Source: Planctomycetaceae bacterium
Lineage (GTDB): Bacteria; Planctomycetota; Planctomycetia; Pirellulales; PALSA-1355
Direction of reading: 5' to 3'
DNA: 5,576 bases
Assembly (NCBI GenBank): GCA_005773095.1
Contig: SXHT01000174.1
Coordinates: forward strand, 1 to 5,576
In this document: in pieces, positions 1 to 5,195 of the stretch
Layout of the letters: each line of letters begins with the position of its first letter
How positions within the stretch are numbered: position 1 is the first letter of the stretch
Notes under the pieces: model-generated
The model's database searches: none
Told to the model about the DNA's origin: nothing
What the model saw: the letters and a program-made list of their open reading frames with translations, nothing else
Position numbers and translations under genes: made by a program

Positions 1-831
1 GCGCTCTGCGAGCAACTCAAGGCGAATAAGCAGGGCATCATTCTGGGCGTTGATCGGCTAAAAACGATCGACAAGCAGATCGGCGAGCGTATGAAGCTTT
101 ACGGCATGATCTACAAGGATATCAACCTGGAATTCGAAATCATCGGCACGTTTCCTGAGAGCATCGCCCGGTACGCCCAATCGGCGGTCTTCAATCGCGA
201 CTATCTCTACGATTCGCTGGATGCCTGGCCGCGCAGCCATAATGGCCAGCCGCACCCGTTGGCGCAAAAGAACATGAACCTGGTGTGGCTGCGTGTTCCC
301 AGCAACGCCGCCTTCGAGCAAATCGCGCGGCAAATCGAAAACTCGCCGCTGTATACGTCGCCGGCAGTCAAATCCCAGACCCTCTCGTCGGCGGTGTCGA
401 GCTTTCTCGACGCTTACCGCGACTTGATCTGGGGGGCGCGCTTTCTGCTTTCTCCGGCAATTCTGGTGACCTTGTCCCTTGTGATCTCCAATTCCATCAG
501 CATCAGCGTGCGCGAGCGCCGCAAGGAAATGGCCGTGCTCAAAGTGCTGGGATTTCAGCCAATGCATATTCTGCTGCTGGTGATCGGCGAAGCACTCTTG
601 ATTGGCACGGTCTCGGGTTTGCTTAGCGCCGGCCTGATGCTGTATTTCATCAACCACGTGATGGGCGGCCTCAAGCTGCCAATCGCGTTTTTTCAGGCGT
701 TCAACATTCCATCCGAAGCCATCGGGTGGGGTCTGGCGATCGGCGTCGGCACGGCGCTTGTGGGGAGTCTGATTCCCGCCTGGAACGCGCGCCGCGTGCG
801 GGTCTCGGACGTGTTTTCGAAAGTGGCCTGA
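1..831 (+). CDS. ABC transporter permease with FtsX-type domain, 5' end outside window
   Basis: This is the C-terminal 276 residues of an integral membrane subunit of an ABC exporter of the MacB/LolC/LolE type. The frame is open from base 1, so the real start lies upstream; the ATG at 91 is internal. Residues 1 to about 140 are the end of the extracytoplasmic domain. Then come a membrane segment at about 146-167, the cytoplasmic loop RERRKEMAVLKVLGF (171-185), a long hydrophobic stretch at about 188-218 and a last segment at about 241-260. The protein ends in PAWNARRVRVSDVF. That loop, with its charged residues followed by AVLKVLG, and the P-A-x-x-A-R tail are hallmarks of the FtsX-like permease domain. 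The stop overlaps the next permease start by one base, so the two are probably translated together and form a heterodimer. The substrate cannot be read from this fragment, and the partner ATPase is not in the window. Confidence 0.93.
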   Translation, partial: ALCEQLKANKQGIILGVDRLKTIDKQIGERMKLYGMIYKDINLEFEIIGTFPESIARYAQSAVFNRDYLYDSLDAWPRSHNGQPHPLAQKNMNLVWLRVPSNAAFEQIARQIENSPLYTSPAVKSQTLSSAVSSFLDAYRDLIWGARFLLSPAILVTLSLVISNSISISVRERRKEMAVLKVLGFQPMHILLLVIGEALLIGTVSGLLSAGLMLYFINHVMGGLKLPIAFFQAFNIPSEAIGWGLAIGVGTALVGSLIPAWNARRVRVSDVFSKVA

Positions 832-2237
832 TGTTGTTCCTGGTCATTGCACGGTCGTCGTCGTCGCTTGTGTCCACGAGAGAGCTCGCGTGGTTCGTGG
901 GCGCGCTCGCGTTGATGGCCGTGCTGGCCATCGTCGCCAAGGTGCCGATCGGGTATAGCCTGCGCAGTCTGCGCGTGCGGTGGCTGACCACGTTGATGAC
1001 GGCATTCGCCTTCACGCTGGTGGTTTCGCTGCTGGTGGTGATGCTGGCGTTCGTCAACGGCATGAACGAGCTCAACGAAAACAGCGGCCAACCAGGCAAT
1101 GTGATCGTGCTTTCCGACGGCGCCACGGACGAACTTTTCAGCGAACTGGGTTACAGTGGCACCGGCGACGTGGAGCGCGCGCCGGGTGTGCTCCGCAACG
1201 ATGCCGGCAAACCACTCGCTGCTTTTGAAGTTTACCGGGTCGTCGTGCAGCCGATTCAAACCGAAACTGCGAGCACCGCTGCCTCCGGCAACAACGTCAA
1301 GCGACGGCCCACACAGGTCCGCGGCGTGCAAGACCCCGTGATCGCCGCTCAGGTCCACGGCATGGACCTGTTCCCTGGCGGTGCTTGGTTTAGCGAAGCG
1401 GGCGTGCAAGAGATTCCACCGGACCCGACCCAGAGGGCGCCCCGTACACTGCTCGCCGGCAGCCAACCGGGCGTGCAGGCGATTCAGGCCGTGCTTGGAC
1501 AGGGAGTGGCTCAGCAGTTGGGGCACGACCGTGGCAAGGCCACGCTGGAAGTCGGCGATTTGTTCGATCTTGGTCCACGAAAATGGATTGTCACCGGCAT
1601 CATGCAATCGGCCGGCTCGGCATTCGGCAGCGAGATTTGGGCCAAACGCAGCATCGTCGGTTCCTTGTTCGGCAAGGAAAGTTATTCGACGATCGTGCTG
1701 CGTACGTCCGGCCCGGCTGAGGCCAGGGAGCTTTGCCGCTTTCTGAATGACGATTATGAGCAAGCCAATCTTTTCGCCCAGGCTGAGACCGAATACTACG
1801 CAAAGCTATCCGAAACGAATCGGCAGTTCACGTATGCGATCGTGCTGGTTACGATCTTGATGGCCGTGGGGGGCGTATTCGGCGTGATGAACACGATGTT
1901 TGCCGCCATTGCGCAGCGGACCAAAGACATCGGCGTGCTGCGGATTGTCGGCTTTGCCCGCTGGCAAGTATTGATCGTGTTCTTCTTGGAATCGCTGTTC
2001 CTGGCGATCGCGGGGGGGGCGCTGGGGTGTGTTTTGGGAAGTCTGGCAAACGGCCTGACCGCGACCAGCATCGTTTCCAGCGGCGCCGGACCTGGCAAGA
2101 CGGTCATCCTGACGCTGCTTGTTACAACCGACACGCTGCTGGTGGGAATGCAAATGGCCATTGCCATGGGTGGATTGGGTGGCCTGATCCCCGCCATCTC
2201 CGCGATGCGATTACGGCCGCTTGAATCGATGCGGTAG
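831..2237 (+). CDS. ABC transporter permease, MacB/FtsX type (second subunit)
   Basis: This 468-residue permease is probably the partner of the upstream one. The ATG at 831 was chosen because it overlaps the previous stop (TGATG), which suggests translational reinitiation. The in-frame ATG at 726 would extend 106 bases into the preceding gene. Residues 18-37 are hydrophobic. They are followed by GYSLRSLRVRWLTTLMTAFA and a membrane segment at about 54-77, the usual start of this family. An extracytoplasmic domain of about 255 residues (78-333) follows, as in MacB. The FtsX domain has segments at about 334-358, 380-406 and 434-455, the loop AQRTKDIGVLRIVGFARWQ (361-379) and the tail PAISAMRLRPLESMR. 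It is a complete and normal member apart from the extra hydrophobic segment at the N-terminus. No ATP-binding motif is present, so an ATPase must be encoded elsewhere. A role in exporting a lipid, lipoprotein or small molecule is inferred from the family only. Confidence 0.94.
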   Translation: MLFLVIARSSSSLVSTRELAWFVGALALMAVLAIVAKVPIGYSLRSLRVRWLTTLMTAFAFTLVVSLLVVMLAFVNGMNELNENSGQPGNVIVLSDGATDELFSELGYSGTGDVERAPGVLRNDAGKPLAAFEVYRVVVQPIQTETASTAASGNNVKRRPTQVRGVQDPVIAAQVHGMDLFPGGAWFSEAGVQEIPPDPTQRAPRTLLAGSQPGVQAIQAVLGQGVAQQLGHDRGKATLEVGDLFDLGPRKWIVTGIMQSAGSAFGSEIWAKRSIVGSLFGKESYSTIVLRTSGPAEARELCRFLNDDYEQANLFAQAETEYYAKLSETNRQFTYAIVLVTILMAVGGVFGVMNTMFAAIAQRTKDIGVLRIVGFARWQVLIVFFLESLFLAIAGGALGCVLGSLANGLTATSIVSSGAGPGKTVILTLLVTTDTLLVGMQMAIAMGGLGGLIPAISAMRLRPLESMR

Positions 2238-2246
2238 TTCGACCTG

Positions 2247-2265
2247 CGAGGCCCGGATTGCCTCG
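2247..2265 (+). terminator. weak terminator-like hairpin after the permease pair
   Basis: CGAGGC (2247-2252) and GCCTCG (2260-2265) pair perfectly around a 7-base loop, starting 10 bases after the permease stop. The position suits a transcription terminator. No T-run follows (the next bases are GATATTGG), so it is not a standard intrinsic terminator, and it may only stabilise the 3' end or be chance. Confidence 0.25.
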
Positions 2266-2293
2266 GATATTGGCGGGCGGCCGCCGCGCGTGT

Positions 2294-2323
2294 TTGCCAG
2301 GGCAATTATATTGCGCCAATAAT
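2294..2323 (+). promoter_or_regulatory. candidate sigma70-type promoter for the downstream pair
   Basis: TTGCCA (2294-2299) matches the -35 consensus TTGACA at 5 of 6 positions. AATAAT (2318-2323) matches TATAAT at 5 of 6, with an 18-base spacer. The spacer is the most AT-rich stretch of the gap. It would start a transcript near 2330, giving a leader of roughly 335 bases that carries all the repeats below. Inverted repeats overlap the element: TTGCC/GGCAA (2294-2298 and 2301-2305) and GCAAT/ATTGC (2302-2306 and 2310-2314). These could be an operator. The prediction is by eye only; planctomycete promoters are not always of this form. Confidence 0.3.
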
Positions 2324-2372
2324 GAAGAGGGCCCACCGATGGCAAGTTCCATGGTCGATCCGTTATCCGCCG

Positions 2373-2392
2373 TGGAGCCGGCTGTGCCAGCC
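2373..2392 (-). repeat. inverted, diverged copy of the palindromic intergenic repeat
   Basis: The core GCCGGCTGTGCCAGCC (2377-2392) is the reverse complement of the repeat core found at 2418-2434, with one base change. TGGAG just before it matches the reverse complement of the CTCCA that follows the first direct copy. It can therefore pair with 2418-2439 to make a stem of about 20 bases around a 25-base loop. It shows that the element occurs in both orientations within this gap. Confidence 0.55.
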
Positions 2393-2413
2393 AGAGTTGT
2401 GTGATTTCGCCAT

Positions 2414-2506
2414 GAACGGCCGGCACAGCCGGCCCTCCATGGGGTCGAGCGTTCAACACGGAACGGCCGGCACAGCCGGCCCTACAGGGGTCGAGAATTC
2501 AACACG
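2414..2506 (+). repeat. two tandem copies of a 46-47 base palindrome-bearing repeat
   Basis: Copy 1 is 2414-2460 (47 bases) and copy 2 is 2461-2506 (46 bases). Both begin GAACGGCCGGCACAGCCGG and end TTCAACACG. They differ at a few internal positions (CTCCATGGGG versus CTACAGGGG, AGCG versus AGAA). Each has a perfect inverted repeat, GGCCGGC-ACA-GCCGGCC, at 2418-2434 and 2465-2481. This REP-like design of a GC-rich hairpin plus spacer, in tandem and inverted copies, suggests a mobile or dispersed intergenic element. I recall similar GGCCGGCACAGCCGGCC motifs from planctomycete genomes, but that needs a genome-wide count. Confidence 0.9.
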
Positions 2507-2535
2507 GATTGGTCGTGTCGCGAAACCCACGGGGA

Positions 2536-2582
2536 TGCAAACGGGCAGGTTGCACGTTATCATACGTGCAAGTGCCCTTGCA
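2536..2582 (+). promoter_or_regulatory. long bulged inverted repeat upstream of the secreted-protein gene
   Basis: The inner arms TTGCACGT (2550-2557) and ACGTGCAA (2564-2571) pair perfectly around the loop TATCAT. The stem continues as GGGCA/TGCCC (2543-2547 and 2573-2577) across a GG/G internal loop. It then continues as TGCAA/TTGCA (2536-2540 and 2578-2582) past a two-base bulge. That makes 18 pairs in all, ending 83 bases before the start codon. It could be an operator or a leader RNA hairpin. TATCAT also resembles a -10 box, so a repressor site over a promoter is possible, but no good -35 lies at the right distance. No T-run follows, so it is not a normal terminator. Confidence 0.6.
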
Positions 2583-2665
2583 ACCAGGAGCTTTGGCCGA
2601 ACCGTCGCTTCCAGCCTGGCGCTGGGAAAAGTTGTCTCACCCATTCATTGCAGAAAACCAAGGTT

Positions 2666-4267
2666 ATGATCGCTTTCCGACCGTGCGGAGTTATCGCCTT
2701 GACGATTGCCTGTGTGGGACTTTGCCAGGGGCGCACGGCGCTGGCGGTGACGCCGAAAAGTCCCGAGGTCAAGAAGCTCATTGACAACGGATTAGAGTTT
2801 CTCGAGACGTGCGTCGACGGGTCATTCGGCGGCCAATGTCTGACCGCCATGACTCTGCTCAAGGCTGGCAAGCCTGTCACCCATGCCAAGGTCAAGAAAG
2901 CGATCGAGGAGTGCGAGCAAAGGGCTAAGGGAGATGTGAAAGCCGTCCTCGACGATATTTATAGTCTGGGCATCGCCGTGCTGTTTCTTTGCGAGCTCGA
3001 CACTAGCAAGTATGCGCACGAGATTAAATTCTTCCTGAAGGTCTTGGAAGTCAGGCAGAAACCGCACGGCGGTTGGGGATACCCGAACCAGCCCACGGGC
3101 GACACGTCGATGACGCAGTACGGCGTGCTCAGTGCTTGGACGGCGAGGGAAGCCGGTTTTGCCGTGCGCGATGAACTGGTCGAGAAAGTTGCCAATTGGC
3201 TGATTCGCACGCAAGACCCGTCCGGCGGCTGGGGTTACCAGGGGAATGATCCGGGGGACTTTGCGAAGGTGGCGCAAGGCGACGTGAGGTTGTCGCTCAC
3301 CACCGCGGCGCTGGGCAGCACGCTGATTGCTGCGAATATGCTCGGCGTGATCGATATGTCCGACGAAGGCGCCGACGAGGATCTGCCAGCTGCCCTGATT
3401 CCAGTAAGGGTCGAGGCCAAGCCCGATGCGAACATCAACGAGAACGTCGATCCGAACCGGCTTCGAGCGGCCGTCAGTTCGGGGACGGGTTGGTTCCGCA
3501 AGAATTACGAGATCAGCCCCGGCGGGTTTACCCACTATTACATGTACGCGCTCGAGCGGTTCATGAGCTTCAAGGAACTCGCCGATGGCCGTCTCGTGAA
3601 AGACGCCGCCTGGTACAACGAAGGCTACAAGTATCTCGCCAAGACCCAGGGCGAGGACGGAAGTTGGAGTAGCGCCGCGGGGCCGCCCGTGGACACGGCG
3701 TTTGCCATTTTGTTTCTCTTGCGTTCGACCAAGAAAGCGATTGAGAAGACGCAGTCCTTTGGCGACGGCACGCTGGTCGGCGGGCGCGGTCTTCCCAAGA
3801 ACACCGCCGACATCAAGCTGCGTGGTGGCAAGATCGTAGGCAAGAACCAGGCCCAGGCGGTCGAGGACATGCTCAAGGCGCTCGGCGACCCGGACGACTC
3901 CGATCTCGACTTCATGGCCGAGAATCCCGACGAGATCAAACTTAGCGCCGATCAAGAAATTCGTTCTGGTCAGCTCAAACTGCTCCGACAAGTCGTACGC
4001 ACGGGGACGCCCAAGGCACGGTTGGCGGCGGTCAAGGCATTGGGTCAATCGCGGGACATTCATTACGTGCCGTTGCTGATTTACGCGATTTCCGACCCTG
4101 ACGCACAGGTGGCGGGGGCTGCCGATGCGGCACTTCGCTTTATTAGTCGCAAGTTCGAAATCGAGGCGATGCCGATATCGTCCGATAGGTCCTCGCGCGA
4201 GGCCGCCATCACGCGTTGGAAGAGCTGGTATACCAGGATTTATCCAGATTTGGCATTAGAAGACTGA
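2666..4267 (+). CDS. secreted prenyltransferase/squalene-oxidase-repeat protein with HEAT-like tail
   Basis: This 533-residue protein is probably exported. Residues 1-27 look like a signal peptide: R5, the hydrophobic core VIALTIACVGLC, then a plausible cleavage after ALA. A TTG at 2648 would add six residues and still leave a signal; ATG 2666 is preferred, though neither has a good ribosome site. Residues 35-360 carry repeats of the terpenoid-cyclase/protein-prenyltransferase alpha-barrel fold: QKPHGGWGY (131-139), QDPSGGWGY (183-191) and QGEDGSWSS (328-336), plus YYMYALER (291-298) and DTAFAILFLLR (343-353). After a linker, residues 431-498 form two HEAT-like helical pairs. No catalytic cyclase motif sits in the barrel, so I infer a binding or scaffold role outside the cytoplasm, not terpene synthesis. 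Proteins of this type are common in planctomycetes with unknown function. Its stop overlaps the next start (TGATG), tying it to the following membrane protein. Confidence 0.9.
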   Translation: MIAFRPCGVIALTIACVGLCQGRTALAVTPKSPEVKKLIDNGLEFLETCVDGSFGGQCLTAMTLLKAGKPVTHAKVKKAIEECEQRAKGDVKAVLDDIYSLGIAVLFLCELDTSKYAHEIKFFLKVLEVRQKPHGGWGYPNQPTGDTSMTQYGVLSAWTAREAGFAVRDELVEKVANWLIRTQDPSGGWGYQGNDPGDFAKVAQGDVRLSLTTAALGSTLIAANMLGVIDMSDEGADEDLPAALIPVRVEAKPDANINENVDPNRLRAAVSSGTGWFRKNYEISPGGFTHYYMYALERFMSFKELADGRLVKDAAWYNEGYKYLAKTQGEDGSWSSAAGPPVDTAFAILFLLRSTKKAIEKTQSFGDGTLVGGRGLPKNTADIKLRGGKIVGKNQAQAVEDMLKALGDPDDSDLDFMAENPDEIKLSADQEIRSGQLKLLRQVVRTGTPKARLAAVKALGQSRDIHYVPLLIYAISDPDAQVAGAADAALRFISRKFEIEAMPISSDRSSREAAITRWKSWYTRIYPDLALED

Positions 4268-5154
4268 TGAGCACCACCGCCAACGAGCCTGCCACGCCGT
4301 CGCTGCTTTCGCGGTCGTATCGATTGCAGGTGTCGTCTTACGACCAGGCGGCCAGCGGATTGATCGCGGCACTGATGTTCGTGGGCGCCGGCGTCGCCGT
4401 GCTGCTGCTGCTGTTCTTTTCCAGCCGGATTTTCGTGCGCCAAACGGCTGTGCCCATCTCGATGGTCGACGCAAGCTTTGGTGAGGGATCACCGCGCGGT
4501 TCGGGCAGCGACTTGAATGAACCCGCCGGCGACGACGTGCCCGACGAGTTGCAGCAAGATGCTCCGCCGGAAGCCGTTGAAAGCATCACCGCCGCCGTTT
4601 CCAGCCGGGCATCGCAGTTCGATGACCCGACGCTTGAAACCGCGTTTACCACCGGCAAGGGAGGGGGTCGGGGGGACGGTCGGGGGACCGGTAAAGGACG
4701 CGCCGGACCGCAGGAAGCCATTCCCCGCCCGCAGCGCTGGGTTTTGCACTTCGACGGAGGCAATCTGAAAACGTATGCCAGGCAACTTGATTTTTTTAAG
4801 ATCGAGCTGGCCGCGGTTGGCAAAGACAATCTCGTGCGCTATGCATTCAACTTGTCAAAACCGAGGCCCGATCAGCGCAGCGGCTCTCCCGACGCAGAGC
4901 AGCGTCTTTATATGACGTGGCGGTCCGGTCCGCTGCAGCAAGCGGACCGCGAATTGCTCACCAAGGCGGGGATTGAGATCGATGGCCGCGTGATCATGCA
5001 GTTCTATCCGGCGGAAGTGGAGCAGATGCTGGCCCGTCTGGAGCGAGAGTACGCCGGCAATAAGGACATCAACGACATTCGTCGCACGACGTTCGATGTC
5101 CGCTCGAACGGCGACAAGTTCGTGTTTGTGGTGACGGGCCAGCAGACTTATTAG
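4267..5154 (+). CDS. single-pass membrane protein with Gly-rich linker, function unknown
   Basis: This is a 295-residue protein I cannot name. The ATG at 4267 overlaps the previous stop; the ATG at 4216 would run 52 bases into that gene. A short cytoplasmic part (1-29) precedes one membrane segment (about 30-53, ending VLLLLFFSS). An acidic, Pro-rich stretch follows (about 72-128), then a Gly/Arg/Lys linker (130-148). The compact C-terminal domain (about 155-293) has HFDGGNLKTYARQLDFFKIE, LYMTWRSGP and an FDVRSNGDKFVFVVTG end. With an inside N-terminus, this domain would lie outside the cytoplasmic membrane. The layout of anchor, flexible spacer and terminal domain resembles TonB, TolA or ExbD/TolR proteins, but no family motif proves kinship. 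I recall similar planctomycete proteins near TolQ/ExbB genes; this is inference, as no such gene is visible here. It probably works with the secreted protein made just before it. Confidence 0.88.
   Translation: MSTTANEPATPSLLSRSYRLQVSSYDQAASGLIAALMFVGAGVAVLLLLFFSSRIFVRQTAVPISMVDASFGEGSPRGSGSDLNEPAGDDVPDELQQDAPPEAVESITAAVSSRASQFDDPTLETAFTTGKGGGRGDGRGTGKGRAGPQEAIPRPQRWVLHFDGGNLKTYARQLDFFKIELAAVGKDNLVRYAFNLSKPRPDQRSGSPDAEQRLYMTWRSGPLQQADRELLTKAGIEIDGRVIMQFYPAEVEQMLARLEREYAGNKDINDIRRTTFDVRSNGDKFVFVVTGQQTY
4659..4688 (+). repeat. G-run tract with short tandem repeat inside the linker codons
   Basis: Four G-runs lie on the coding strand: 4659-4661 (3), 4663-4667 (5), 4670-4675 (6) and 4682-4686 (5). 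The spacers between them are 1, 2 and 6 bases, which fits the usual G-quadruplex pattern. GGTCGGGGGGAC (4666-4677) is followed directly by GGTCGGGGGAC (4678-4688), so the linker may have grown by short duplication. The tract encodes the Gly/Arg-rich linker using GGG and CGG codons, while GGC is the frequent glycine codon elsewhere in the gene. Confidence 0.65.
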
Positions 5155-5161
5155 ATCGCTG

Positions 5162-5184
5162 GTTCCCAGGCCGAGCCCGGGAAC
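5162..5184 (+). repeat. GTTCCC/GGGAAC hairpin, probable dispersed intergenic repeat
   Basis: GTTCCC (5162-5167) pairs with GGGAAC (5179-5184). After one A-C mismatch, GGC (5169-5171) pairs with GCC (5175-5177) around a CGA loop. This is close to a GTTCCCAGGC...GCCTGGGAAC motif that I recall as recurrent between genes in planctomycetes and other bacteria. It fills most of the 41-base gap and sits directly against the ribosome site of the next gene. It lacks a T-run, so it is not a standard terminator. Confidence 0.6.
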
Positions 5185-5189
5185 GAGGA
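5185..5189 (+). promoter_or_regulatory. Shine-Dalgarno site of the last gene
   Basis: GAGGA lies 6 bases before the ATG at 5196 and fixes that start. It is the only clear ribosome site among the starts in the window; the two coupled genes rely on stop/start overlap. It abuts the 3' arm of the preceding hairpin, which could influence its accessibility. Confidence 0.65.
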
Positions 5190-5195
5190 ATTCGC

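Larger units (their letters stand above)
2238..2665. other. 428-base intergenic region with repeats and hairpins
   Basis: No convincing gene lies here. Short open frames cross it, but they translate the GC-rich palindromes and have no recognisable start context. In order it holds a terminator-like hairpin (2247-2265), a 10-base palindrome GGCGGCCGCC (2276-2285), a promoter-like element among small inverted repeats (2294-2323), an inverted copy of a palindromic repeat (2373-2392), two tandem copies of that repeat (2414-2506) and a long bulged hairpin (2536-2582). Positions 2583-2665 show no clear structure. The region separates the permease operon from the secreted-protein pair and most likely holds the latter's promoter and leader. 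Confidence 0.8.

Noticed and set aside
726..830. Upstream start (ATG 726) for the second permease
   Set aside because: It would overlap the preceding permease by 106 bases and add an Arg/Gly-rich extension unlike the family, whereas ATG 831 forms the TGATG junction.
693..1763. 356-residue open frame on the - strand opposite the permeases
   Set aside because: Its translation is His/Arg/Gln-rich with no domain or plausible membrane segment, while both + strand permeases are clear family members.
2276..2285. Palindrome GGCGGCCGCC
   Set aside because: It has no loop, so it cannot form a simple RNA hairpin, and such sequences are expected often at this GC content.
2648..2650. TTG as the start of the secreted protein
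   Set aside because: It is possible, but there is no better ribosome site and the ATG six codons on gives a complete signal peptide. Kept only as an alternative.
2322..2669. Short open frames across the repeat region (for example 2322-2669 + and 2453-2644 -)
   Set aside because: They translate the palindromic repeats into strings such as GTAGTAGPT, have no start context and end in the next gene. They are not supported as genes.
3887..3898. D-P-D-D in the secreted protein, matching the D-x-D-D motif of squalene-hopene cyclase
   Set aside because: It lies in an acidic linker after the barrel repeats (residues 408-411), not in a barrel active site, and lacks the aromatic surroundings of the real motif. 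Treated as chance.
2822..4063. 413-residue open frame on the - strand opposite the secreted-protein gene
   Set aside because: The + strand frame has a signal peptide, recognisable repeats and a coupled stop. The antisense translation is rich in Arg/His/Leu with no motif, as expected from the shadow of a GC-rich gene.
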